Source: Flaccisagitta enflata (lineage: Eukaryota > Chaetognatha > Sagittoidea > Aphragmophora). From it: a DNA stretch of 64,000 nucleotides. Under the pieces are notes generated by a model that was not told the DNA's origin, ran no database searches, and was given only the letters and a program-made list of their open reading frames with translations. This document shows positions 19,251 through 32,400 of the stretch, piece by piece; position 1 is the stretch's first letter, and every line of letters starts with the position of its first letter. Made by a program: the position numbers and the translations under genes. The stretch is from the NCBI GenBank assembly GCA_965153355.1, contig OZ231126.1, forward strand, positions 53,320,001 to 53,384,000. Reading direction: 5' to 3'.

Positions 19251-19569
19251 GGCCCACATACTGGCCATAACTTGTTTTCCTTCCTATTTGCCAGTTTCGT
19301 TTCCGTTTGTATGTTAATCACTGAGGACAGGTTCAGTTGTCAACAATTTTTTCATACTGTCAGCTACTCTTGACCTTTTCCTTTAGCCAATAGCCTTAGG
19401 TTCTCAGCCTCTTTCATACTCTGTACTTGCTTTTATACCCCACCTTCTGAAAATAAAAAAGATTTCCGGCACAAAGTTTTGATGATGAAACCTTACCGAT
19501 TCCCACCCAACAGCGTGAAAGAGGAAGAGACAATTTTGCAACGCATCTGTAGTTCAATACTCCTTTCTG

Positions 19570-19904
19570 TATGCCTGTCTGTCTGTCTGTCTCTCTTCTT
19601 TGTCTCCGTCTCCGCCTCTCTTCTCCGTCTCTGATCTCAGTTCTTAGTTTTTACTATTTGTCTGTCTATCTGTCTGTATGCCTTTTTTTCTGTCTGTCTT
19701 GCTGTCGGTCTGTCTGTCTCTCTTCCTCTCCGTTTCTGATCTCAGTTTTTAGTTTTACTATTTGTCTGTCAGTCTGTCTGTCTATCTGTCTGTCTGTCTA
19801 TCTGTCTGTCTGTTTGTCTGTCTATCTTTTTCTTTTACTGCCTAACTGTGAATCTGACTGTCTGTTTTTCTTTCTGTCTCTCTCTCTGTCTGTCTTTCTT
19901 ACAT

Positions 19905-19945
<41 letters not shown>
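19570..19945. repeat. TCTG/TC-rich degenerate region with (CT)n
   Basis: CTGTCTGTC clusters and a (CT)n tract at 19910-19943. No gene. Confidence 0.8.
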
Positions 19946-19947
<2 letters not shown>

Positions 19948-20084
19948 ATTCGTAAATCTTGTTAAATTGTCTCAAATTCACGATATTACATCTCACTCTT
20001 GGAAGCTGAAACACAAGCTTCAACTTTACTGAATCTGTTATCTACTTTAGACAGTGGACAAAACGACAGGGGAGAAATTAGTTA

Positions 20085-20647
20085 CAGTAGATCTCATCTA
20101 GACTTGATATAACGGGGGCAAGCATTGTAGGAAAACAAATGAAGCTAGGGGATTGATATTTGGAACATAGACTAATGAAAGGATGCTTTATTGCCTATGA
20201 TAGCTGGTTGCCATGGAAACGCATTTTCATGTATTTACGCTAAAGTATCAATATTTTGAGAAATTTTTTGAGGGAACATTGCTTGAAATTAAATTTGCTA
20301 CAACTTTCCCACAGTATGTTCTGTAAGAATATCGCTCATTAAGCGGTTGCTAGGGGTTGTCACACATGGATACGCTCCCTAGCAACGGCCAAACGAGCGA
20401 TATTCTTACAGAACATACTGTGGGAAAGTTGTAGCAAATTTGATTTTAAACAATGTTCCCTAAAAAAATCTCTCAAAATATTGATATTTAAGCGAGAATA
20501 CATGGAAATGTGTTTCCATAGCAACCAAGTGTCATGGGGAACAAATCATCTTTTTATCAATTTATATTTCAAATATCAGCCACCTAGCTTCATTTGTTCT
20601 GCCATAATGCTTGCCCCCGTTATCTCAAGTCTAGACGAGATCTACTG
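20085..20647. mobile_element. Long-arm palindromic MITE (563 bp), TA flanks
   Basis: Nearly the whole element is one imperfect palindrome. Ends CAGTAGATCTCATCTAGACTTG (shortened here) and the inverse, TA at 20083-20084 and 20648-20649, and a centre near 20370 with GGTTGCTAGG/CCTAGCAAC arms. TA flanks suggest Tc1/mariner-type mobilisation. Related to 36581-37157. Confidence 0.88.
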
Positions 20648-21008
20648 TACACGGCTTTTTCTTTTCTTCCCCCTATTCTGGTCCTTTGATTATCTATCAG
20701 ACAAAAAGTTTTTTCCCCGCGTAGCTCTTGATATAGTCAATTTTGGGCATAGAAAGTACAGAATAGTGTTGTATAAGTAGAATATAGTCTTTTGGTACTA
20801 TCAACGATAGATTTTTTATGGTTTTGCTTTTCTTTCTTTGTCTGCCTTTAGATTTCCTTCCTTGTTTTTAAATCCTTTTTTCATTATGATGATTATCATC
20901 TGTTTTAAGAATTTTACATGTGTAACTTAAACCATGTTCACTGACTGTGTAGGTTCAAATCGAATTTTTGGGAAGTCTTCCGAAATTGATTATTGAAAAA
21001 TACAGACT

Positions 21009-21112
<104 letters not shown>

Positions 21113-21430
21113 ATAGGTATCTTAAATGCCCATTTTTACATTTTCCAATTAGAGGGCAACGGATGGTGGACGGACCTACCAACCGACCGACGGACCTACC
21201 AACCGACCGACGGACGGACAAAGCCTCTTACAGAGCCACTAGACTAGTCCGCAAATAAAAGTTTTTTTCTCACGTTTGAGGTAATTGCCGGCTTCCTGCT
21301 TCCTTGAGTACAAAAGAAAGAAAAATTATTCGACTCTCAAATTGATCGAGTAATTGATTGATTAATGCACAGACTTGTTCATTTAGGTACTTACCTAAGT
21401 GGATATTTTGAGTGATATTGTCGTTTATCG

Positions 21431-21598
21431 AACAAGGCCGGATACACGGCCATCAGTTGCGGACGGGTGGGCAGGGGCGGAAATACGCGTTTTCCCACTT
21501 TTCAACTTGAGCGTGACGGACCGACCAACCAACCCACCAACCGACCGACGGACGAACGGACAAAGCCTCTTTTAGAGTTGCGTGTCCGCAACTAAAAA
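21431..21598 (+). mobile_element. Hairpin element, subfamily C, complete
   Basis: AACAAGGCCGGATACACGGCC, then 5' motif AGTTGCGGAC, GGGTGGGCAGGGGCGG, GACC/AACC core, and terminal hairpin AGTTGCGTGTCCGCAACT followed by AAAAA. The right hairpin arm GTCCGCAACT is the exact complement of the 5' motif. A good type copy, 168 bp. Confidence 0.85.
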
Positions 21599-21699
21599 TA
21601 GAATGGACCTATCGAAATAAGGCTTGGAGTGCTGTTTCAAGAAATTACTTCTTGTCTGTGACATTACACTTCTTATAAGATGGTCACTTTTGGGCAAGC

Positions 21700-21969
21700 C
21701 GTCAACGTTGTCCGTCAGTCGGTCCGTCGGTCTGTCGGTTTGTCGGCCCGTTGGTCCGTCGGTCCGTCGGTCTATGACCACGAGTCGAAACGTGCGAAAA
21801 CGAGTGTTTAAGATGCATTGGTGTGAGTGTGTGTGTGGGGTGGTGTTGGGAGTGGATGGGGGTTGTAAGCTCCTGTCCACCCAGCGACCCACCCACCCGC
21901 GTCACTTGTTTGCATTACTGCCCCTGCCCAACCGTCCGCGACTGTCTTGCCGTGCATTCGGCCTTGTTT
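21700..21969 (-). mobile_element. Hairpin element, subfamily C, hairpin end lost
   Basis: GTCGGTCC core, ACGAGTCGAAACGTGCG block also seen at 7.33 kb, CTGCCCAACCGTCCGCGACTG and a GGCCTTGTTT end. Confidence 0.72.
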
Positions 21970-21984
21970 CATTTTAATTGCATA

Positions 21985-22419
21985 CACTCTTTTTTTTTTA
22001 TAAGAACGTCATTTTTTTTTCAAAGGCTTCATGTTCTTATTTTCAAGGTCAAATGAAGCCTTCAACGTTCTTAGAGCGTTCTTAACTTCAAATACTATAT
22101 AGAATATAGGAAACCTTATTACTATTACTATTACTATTACTCAATTATACTAAATATATTTCTTTTAAATACTGTTAAAACAAATACCAATCATTAAAGT
22201 CTGGGGATATTTTCATAATACTTATTTAGAAAGTATAGAATATTATCTCAGTTATATTAAAATTTAAGTGTTTTCTTAATGTTATTTAAATATCATTGTA
22301 AGCAACATCTTTTTCTCATGATTTGAAGCCTTTCTATGTTCTTAAGATGTTCTTAATTTTAGGGCCATTTGAAGCCTTGACGTTCTTATAAACTAGGTTC
22401 TTATAAAAAAAAAAGAGTG
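21985..22419. mobile_element. Inverted-repeat MITE (435 bp), TA flanks
   Basis: Ends CACTCTTTTTTTTTTATAAG and the inverse, TA on both sides (21983-21984, 22420-22421). The arms carry repeated GTTCTTA and GAAGCCTT motifs and the interior is AT-rich. Confidence 0.85.
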
Positions 22420-22639
22420 TAGTTAAAATTACTTTTGAGGTCAGTACATGATACAAATTTACACACCATGAGTCTTTAGAGACAAATTAGCTTTGAAAGG
22501 CTTTGTAGCACCATTATTGTCTTAAAAATGATGCGAAGGGTATGGTAAAACATTTAATTTTCCTTCGCAAACATGCCGTCATAAACAAAGTCTTGGCTTT
22601 TTTGAGTGCTTCACACAGTTTCTTTGATGGGTAGCTATT

Positions 22640-22725
22640 TTTTAGCCGCGGACTCGCGACTCCATATCCGTCCATCCGTCCGTCCGTCAGTTGGTGCGTC
22701 TGTCAGTCCATCCGTCCATGATGAA
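22640..22725 (-). mobile_element. Hairpin element, subfamily B, fragment
   Basis: TTTTTTAGCCGCGGACTCGCGACT end followed by TCCGTCCATCCGTCC core. Confidence 0.65.
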
Positions 22726-22747
22726 ATAGTCAAAAGGTTGATATGAT

Positions 22748-23338
22748 AGTCGCAAAAGCGTTTGATGGTCAGCGGTACCCATGCCCTGCCTAAGTAGGTT
22801 TTGCTTGAAGTTGAGGGAGCAGGGCAGCCGCCCAAAGGGATCAATGACCTATGCTTTCACACATATGAGGCATTTTCTCCTTCACCTTCTAGCAATTGGG
22901 ATTTCGGCATTTGGGCTGGGGTTTGGGCCTCAAGGCTGGATTTGGTCCTCTAGGCTGGGATTTGGGCCTTGAGCATGGAAACTGAGCCTTGAGGCTGAAG
23001 TTTTGGCCTTGTTGCTGGGATTTGGACCTCAAGGCTGGGATTTGGGCCTCAAGGCTGGGATTTGGGCCTGGAGGCTGGAATTTGGGCCTCGAGACTAGGA
23101 TTTGAGCCTCAAAGCTGGGATTTAAGTCTCAAGGATGGGAGTAGGGCCGCAAGGATGATATTTGGGTCTTGGAGAAGGGATTTGGGCCTCAAGGCTGGGA
23201 TTTGGGCCTCGAGACTGGGATTATGGTCTTGAGGCTGGGATTTAGGCTTTGAGACTAGGATGGAGAAGTAGAAGAAGAAGGAAGAGATGTGTGAAAGCAT
23301 AGGTCATCAATCCCTTTGGGGCTGCTACCCAAAGACGG
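22748..23338. mobile_element. Inverted-repeat element enclosing a 20-bp minisatellite
   Basis: Left end AAAAGCGTTTGATGGTCAGCGGTACC, then an arm about 22824-22866 (CCCAAAGGGATCAATGACCT, ATGCTTTCACACAT). The core is about 17 units near GGCTGGGATTTGGGCCTCAA (about 22915-23265). The inverted arm is at about 23286-23332. This is the most complete of the related copies at 9.0, 54.3, 54.6, 56.7 and 59.3 kb. Confidence 0.82.
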
Positions 23339-23454
23339 GCATTTAAGACGACTTGGTTGTTACATATTGTGTATGGGAGGATGGGAGTGTTGTCAGAGAT
23401 GCCGAATTTGCTAAGCTGCCGCGTAGCGAGGGAAATTCAGCAAAAGCTGCCGCA

Positions 23455-23650
23455 TTTTTATTTGCGTGTTACGCGACTACACGCCGCAATGCCCGTCCGT
23501 TCGTCCGTTGGTCGGTCCCCATTTCACATTTTTCATGATTTTTGGCGTTTTTTGAGCCCACTGCTCCTGCCCAAACGCCCCAGTGACCTTTTCCATCACC
23601 GCCCCAGCACACTCACACACGACTAGGATACCCGGGTATCCAGCCTTGTT
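23455..23650 (-). mobile_element. Hairpin element, mixed B/C type
   Basis: Hairpin remnant GCGTGTTACGCGACT, GTCCGTTCGTCCGTTGGTCG core, GGATACCCGGGTATCC palindrome and CCTTGTT end. Confidence 0.65.
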
Positions 23651-23659
23651 CAAAGGAAC

Positions 23660-24195
23660 ATGGACTATGGACCGTGCATTAAAATTTTCCCGCTCCCTGA
23701 TTTTCCATTGTCCAAAGTGGTGATGATGTAACCCTTATTATCGAAATGATAGCCTCGGTTAATTCATGATCGCTCAAATAGATACCAGCGATGTCGCATT
23801 CCACGCTGCATGCATTCATGCTAACTGATCCACAGGCATCTGCTTGCATGGACATCTCAATGATCTCATTCAAAAGGATGGGGAAGGGACGATTTCGCTC
23901 AATAATGGTTATTCTTTTGATTTTTTAGATCCTTATAAAGAAAACAAAAATAAGTTTGAAAGTAAGCTTTTCTGAGATAGAATTGCCGTTTTGCATCGTC
24001 CTTACAAAATCATCGAGCCTTTACTTGGTGAAGAAATATATAGGAATAGTCGACTTGGAGCGCGACTTTACTTTTGTATTAATAATATTGATAAGCGTCT
24101 ATAAAACTTTCATCTGCAATATGCAAATGAGTTTTTCATCCACCGAGACAAGCAGGGGGGCAAACAGTTTCGTGAAATACAAAACTGGCATGTGA
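23660..24195. other. Unassigned region with a short Cys-containing minus frame
   Basis: On the minus strand, 23679-23890 reads NEIIEMSMQADACGS... with non-repetitive composition. It lacks convincing splice sites and I recognise no domain, so it is not called as a gene. Confidence 0.3.
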
Positions 24196-24542
24196 ATGTT
24201 ATCTTTCTTCATTCCTTCTTCCCCTTGATTCCATCATCATCCCCTCCCCCAGGCCACATCTACCCCACTTTGGCGTTTGCCTGCCGCGTAGCATTGCTAA
24301 TACGCTACACATAATCGGCACCTCTGGGTGTTGCACGCCCCTGCCCACAGCCCACCCGTCCGCAACGGTATTGAAACCCCAAGTTACTTGATTTACCCTG
24401 CTTTGCATTTCCCCACTTCCCTTCCTTGTGTCGCACGGGGATTTCTTCCGCCCAAAAAGACAAAGAGAGGGAGCATGAAGTTGAAGAGAAAGCTTTCCAT
24501 AACGACGAGGTCGCGCCAGTCCTCGCCCCGTGACGCCCATGA

Positions 24543-26640
<2,098 letters not shown>

Positions 26641-26648
26641 GCCATAAA

Positions 26649-26857
26649 AATAAGGCCAACACCTATAAGTCGCGTGTGAGACTTACAGAGTGACTTAGAA
26701 TGACTCAGTATACTCTTAAATGACTATAAATGACTTAAAGAAATAAAATGGAAAAAAAAGTGTGACAGACCGACCGACCAACCAACAGACAGACGGACGG
26801 AAGGACGGACCCACCAACAGACAAAGCGGGGTGTAGAGTCACACACCACTAAAAAAA
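26649..26857 (+). mobile_element. Hairpin element, subfamily B
   Basis: TAAGGCCAACACCTATAAGTCGCGTGTG start, repeated AATGACTTA motifs, GACCGACC core and a decayed hairpin AGAGTCACACACCACT before AAAAA. Confidence 0.75.
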
Positions 26858-27025
26858 CGAGACCAGATACACGGCCAGACCAGTTGTGGACGGGTGGGCG
26901 GGGGCAGAAATGCGCGTTTTCAAACTTTTTTGAATCGTGCGCATGGATGGACTAACGGATGGACCAACGTACCAATGGACGGACGGACAAAGGCTCTTAT
27001 AGAGTTGCATGTCCGCAACTAAAAA
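26858..27025 (+). mobile_element. Hairpin element, subfamily C, directly abutting the previous one
   Basis: AGACCAGATACACGGCC start, AGTTGTGGACGGGTGGGC motif, and a hairpin ending ATGTCCGCAACTAAAAAG. Head-to-tail with the B element at 26649-26857. Confidence 0.8.
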
Positions 27026-27179
27026 GAACCAGCCCATGACTTAGCAAAAGCTACAACCAGATAGTAACAAATCAACAAGATATTCTCGTATTCAATGTTT
27101 TGTGCGCAGTCAAGAAGGATCAAATCGAAGGCAAAAGTAACATGACTCAGAAATCAAAGCACTGTGCTCAACTGCCACA

Positions 27180-27409
27180 AAAACAGATAACAACAACGAC
27201 AACAACAATGTTTAAATGAACGATAACAATGAAAACAACAATAAATAACAAAGTAACAAAAACAATAATGGCAGCACTGACAACAACAACAACAACAAAA
27301 ACAATGAAAGCAATAAAAACGTCAATAACAATATCAACAATAACAAAAACAACAACCACAAGGGCAATAACGACAACAACCACAAAAACAACCACAACAG
27401 AAAATGACC

Positions 27410-27498
<89 letters not shown>

Positions 27499-27500
27499 CC
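27180..27500. repeat. Degenerate then perfect (CAA)n array
   Basis: AACAAC/AACAAT variants grading into a perfect (CAA)n at 27411-27499. Confidence 0.93.
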
Positions 27501-27904
27501 GAGAGGAGACAATCAGCATCAGTGTAGTCGTCATTCAATTCTCCATGCTTGTCATAAGAATTCAGCGTTTTTCATGGTTGGGCCTTTTCCTGTTATTTGT
27601 TCATCATTCCTGTTAAAGTGTTAAATGCCTTTTTTTCAATAAAAATGGGCATTTTACCATTTCTCCCAATAAAAACAACATTTTTGGTCTTTTTTGGCTA
27701 ACCTTGTTCATTGATTAGCCCAAGAAGAATGCGACGGTGATTGAGAAAAAGTAGACAGAAACAACCAATAGGGCGATTTTACAACTTTTTAGTCTAAACG
27801 ACATAAAATACAAAAAAATGTGTGTTATGAGGTATCAAATGGTAGCCCTTGCAATACTGCGTCGACTCATACCAGCCATTAGGGGTTTGGAGAAAAAAAA
27901 TTTT

Positions 27905-28037
27905 CTTCGTTTACATTGCTACTCTTAATTGGCTGAGTCCGTTGGTTGGTTGGTTGGTTGGTCGGTCTGTTGGTCGAGTAATGCATTCGCTTGACGATCC
28001 ACACGGTGAAACTTATTGGCCTACTTGGCCTTGTTCC
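27905..28037 (-). mobile_element. Hairpin element, subfamily A, decayed
   Basis: TTAATTGGCTGAGTCCGTTGG, TTGG/TCGG repeats, ATGCATTCGCTTGACGATCC, and a CTACTTGGCCTTGTT end. Confidence 0.68.
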
Positions 28038-28112
28038 TTCATGACCTACCATCAAGAAGTCAAACATTCATCCATTCCAACCATATCTACCAAAACACCC
28101 GGTTCTTTCTTG

Positions 28113-28180
28113 TACCAGTAATGGCGGCTGTCGCCGTGAGGAAAAAAGTCGTAAGCATTGGTCACTTTTCACCAAGCTTT
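28113..28180. mobile_element. Left-end fragment of the GGAAAAAAGTCG element
   Basis: GTAATGGCGGCTGTCGCC followed by GAGGAAAAAAGTCGTAA, as at 11.58 and 17.31 kb. No right end was found. Confidence 0.6.
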
Positions 28181-28357
28181 TGTTTTTAGTCACTACAAAT
28201 CTTTTTTTCTATTAGATCAAATCAATAGCAATTGTATGTATTGATTGCACTGAAAATCAGAGAAAAATAGGACTGTTCTTCCTGTACTACCTGTTCTGAG
28301 GCTGTTCATTACCACAAAAATGTTTTACTACTCATTGAATGATTTATTTTCTTTTTA

Positions 28358-29242
28358 CAGTCAGTGGACAAAACAAAATAGGTAGAGAACTCACTCTGTT
28401 GGTATTGCATCTAATTTACTGTTATAAAACAGAATGCTGTAAACAATAACTGGCTCCTAAAATTACAGCAGGCTGTTACATGACAAAGTTGGCAAAAATC
28501 CAACTTTTATAGAAAAGAATGTGATTAGTATAATCATAATCCTGATGAAATTCTGAGAATTTTGACATGTCGCACCTTCCACTTTGTAAAAAAAATCCTT
28601 TTTTGGGCAGCGGCTGCGAAGGGGACGAAGTCCTGTAGAACACAGGGGGAATCAAAACTAAGTATATGGAATAGGAGGAACCAATGGTATCATACAACTA
28701 GCTGTAAAAAAAAGCGCTAGAATCTGCATGTCTTTGACATGTCTTTGCAGAATTCAAGTTCAGACTCAGAAAACTGTCACTAAGCCAAATGGAAGGTGTC
28801 AAAGCCTAGGCGGGACATTAGATGAGGTACTGAAAAAAAGAAATACCTCACCCTCTTGATATTTATTCAGTAAATTAACTTCTTCCTTAAGTGAACGTAG
28901 ACTTTTTTCCTAGGAACTAAATCACATACTACTCAAGCAGGGCACGGGTACCGCTGACCAATTACTGCCTTTGGGCTGCTTCTTTGCATTGTAACTAAAT
29001 TAAACATTAATAATCTTTTTTATTTCTTTATATAAATATTTGTTGTGATGTATCAAACTTCTCCAAATTTCATCAGGATGATGAATCTGCAGATTTCATT
29101 TTAATTTTTGAAAGTTGAATTTTTTGCCAATTTTGTAGCATAACAGCCAGCTGTGATTTCAACCACCAATTGTAGTATACAACATTTTGTTTATCATCTG
29201 TAGGTTAGATCAAAGCCAACAGAGTGTTTTGTCCACTGACTG
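28358..29242. mobile_element. Inverted-repeat element (885 bp), TTTA flanks
   Basis: Ends CAGTCAGTGGACAAAACA and the exact inverse, with TTTA on both outer sides and repeated ACTCTGTTGG motifs inward. The interior is AT-rich with no transposase frame. Confidence 0.8.
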
Positions 29243-29870
29243 TTTAAGGACAGTCAATGTGTGCTTTTTTTATTTTGTTTGTTACTTTATGGCCGAGGGA
29301 TTAGCACATGTCACATTTCAATCCAAGAAATTGTTTCAGTTGAAAAAAAAATGATACATGACATGAGACATGAGATATTGGTTGACAATCAGGGAACGGT
29401 CGACAACATAGTGTGCATTGTGCAACAAACAGACGTCATCACTCAATACTCAATACAACCTGCCTCACTTACGATTGTTTCAAGCAATTCATTTTTCACA
29501 AGACCCAAATGTTGTGGCGAGATACAAATTTAGTTTTGGATACAGAAAAACTACAGGGACATTGGGAATTTGGGATTTGTGTATGATGGCCGAACCAAAC
29601 TTATAACTTGTAATTCACAATTCAGAATGCCCTTAATTTCCTCTATTCATCTCATACAAAGCAGATGGATCAATTGAAAGCCTTCGCACTGTATTCGGCA
29701 TTTCCGTACATCAACACATGAGCTTGAGTGACAACAACATCTCAGAATGAATGACAATTTATCGGTCAAGATTGTGAGTTTACGTTGGTTTCACGTCAAT
29801 TGGAGCCTAGATTGGGATGAAGTTATCATCATTACTTAACAATCTACCATAATCATTGATACAAGCAAAG
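29243..29870. other. Downstream region of FoxQ2-like gene, no feature
   Basis: AT-rich; presumably 3' UTR and flank. No clear AATAAA was identified on the minus strand close to the stop. Confidence 0.45.
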
Positions 29871-29872
29871 AA

Positions 29873-32105
29873 TCAGGTCTTCTTGAGTCCCAACAGCCGA
29901 TCGACGGAAAACCCATTCCGACATCCGTTGTCAACGTTGTTGTTGTTATTCGTCGTCAGCGTCGTCTTCATGACCGCCGAAGTCGTCGCCGAAGTCGTCG
30001 CCGTCATCCCCGCTGCCGTTGTCATCAATTTCCTTTTCCTCGAAAATGACGGTGACGACGATGATGATGGCTGATGCGGCATCAATCTTCTTTTCTTCCC
30101 GATTACCTCAAGCGTCGCCTTTTCTACATTATCATCTTCATTATCATCATTATCATCATCAGCCTTTTTCTCTATTCCGACATCATTGACGGGGGACTCG
30201 TGATTTTCATCATCCTCAGGTTCATCCACGATTTCGTCGTTGCCGTAAGGGCCAGCATACTCGATTGGTCGGATGTTTCCAAAAGGAGCTTCTCTAACAT
30301 GGTGCCCGACATCCACATACTCCTCATCCGCATCGATCTCTTCCCTCCCTTTTCCCGCTTCCCCCTGTTCCTCTTCCCCGTTCCTTTCTGGCATAACTCG
30401 ATTTCCCTCTTCCTCTTCTTCGGCGGTTTGTTCCTCCATCGTAATGGGAGTGGCACCTTCCTCACCAACTTTTCCACTGCCCATGTCTCCACTAGCAGAA
30501 ACGAAACCACTTGACGACGAATCTGAGGGCGTTGGTTTGTTGACCGTCAGATTGACCGGCGTCGCGTCGTCGTGGTGCTGCAACATCGACGCCACTTCCG
30601 AGTGTATTCCAGTAGCCATTTTCGCATTTACTGCTGCTGCTGCTGCCTCCGGCTCTCCTGCTGCAGCTGTAGCAGCTGTCTCCTTTAAGTCGTTATACGG
30701 CGCCAAATGTCCGGAAGAATATCTGGCAGCCAACAAAAGTCTATCTGCGAATGGCGTCTTTCTTATCGAAAAATCGAAGGCGACGGATGTATCTACAGCG
30801 GACGCAGGGGCGAAAAATGCCGCTTCAGAGGAAGAAGCCGGAATAGAAGCGGTAGAGGACGCGGAATGAGGGGGAGATCCGCGACTGACCGGCGGGAAAG
30901 GAATCGGCGGAAAATGTTGATGGTGGTGGTGGTTGTGATGGTGCTGCTGAAGCTGCCGATGTTGCAACGATCGCTCTTTTTCTTGATGCAGTTGAACTCT
31001 TAGTGGCGATTGATGATGCCGCCATGCTCGCTGAAATCGCCCCGTGGGTGAGGCTGAGGAGCTATCGGCCGTTGAGGAAACAGTGGAAGCAACAATGGTT
31101 TCGTCGTCTGACGCTGGCATTGACTGGGAAATTGGCAAGTGTGGTGGCGGAGAGGTGAGCGAAGGGGAAGGAGGAGGATGAGTAATAGGTAGAGCAGGGG
31201 ATATGGGGAAGAGTGGTGGAAGATGAGGAGGAGGAATGATAAGAGGCGCTGTAAGAGGATGAGAGGAGGAGGAGGAGGAAGATAGGACTTGGGAATGACA
31301 ATTTAGAGATGATGGGGAGATTCCCCTTTGTGATGCCGCTTGTATTCTTGACTCCTTCGATATCTTCTCCAACGCGGCATGGGGGGACGCTCGATGCTGC
31401 TGATCGTACAGCTGCTGCTGCTGTTGTTGTATTGGCTGCGGCGAGTTGATCGGAGATCGAGATCTGCAGCGTCGCCTCGGCTCGGCGGCTGCGGCGGCGA
31501 TCATGAGCAGATTTGCCGCTGTGTGACTCGATCCCGCAGACGCAGGTAAAGAGGGCGTTGTGATCCGCGGCGCAACATACGGGGAAGATGAAGAAGCTGG
31601 CGGCGGCGCCGGCGAGGACGATACAACGCTGTTCGCATGGCGTTCTGGAAAGACGGGCGGCGTCAATCCAGGTGGCGTAGATCTGTCAACGATGGTTGGT
31701 GACGCCGGGGAAGAAGAAGAGGAGAAGAAACGGCGGGCCGACGACGACGACGATGATGATGACGTCGTCAAATGACGCGGCGTGGAGGAAGCCTTCGGTG
31801 CCGGAATACAACCGGCGCTCAGATCAGTTGGGAAAGAAAATGCCGGCGGCGTCGCTCGCCTTTCCGGCGAAGCTGCCGCTGCTGCTTGTTCAGCTACAGC
31901 CGTTTCAGCAACCGTTGTGGTCGTTGTAATGAATGGACTGCCTGCTCCTCCGCCTCCGCCTCCACCTCGACCGCGCCAGTGAATGTTGAAGCCTCCATCG
32001 CGACGATTGAAGTTGTCGTTTATGTCGTCATCGTCGTCATCGTCATCGTCATCGGGAACCGCCAATCCCATGTGCTTACGGACGCGGCGCTGAGCACGAC
32101 GACGT
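29873..32105 (-). CDS. foxQ2: FoxQ2-like exon 3
   Basis: Acceptor CACCATCAG|A completes an Arg codon and continues [14 protein letters not shown], the forkhead C terminus. About 730 low-complexity residues follow, ending in the EH1-like motif and stop TGA at 29873-29875. The frame extends further 5' into intronic repeats, which are not coding. Confidence 0.86.
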
Positions 32106-32367
32106 CTGATGGTGAAGAAGAAGAGATTGAGAAAACAAAGCCAAGTAGGCCAATAAGGTGCGACGTGTGGATCGTCGAACGAATGCGTTACTCGACCGAC
32201 CGACCAACAGACCAACCGACCGACGGACACAGCCAGTTATAGAGGTGCTTTGTCGCACCTAAAAAGATGAATATAGATGAAGAAGAAGAAAGAGAAGAAG
32301 AAGAAGAAGAAGAAGAAGAAGAAGAAGAAGAAGAAGAAGAAGAAGAAGAAGAAGAAGAAGAAGAAGG

Positions 32368-32400
<33 letters not shown>

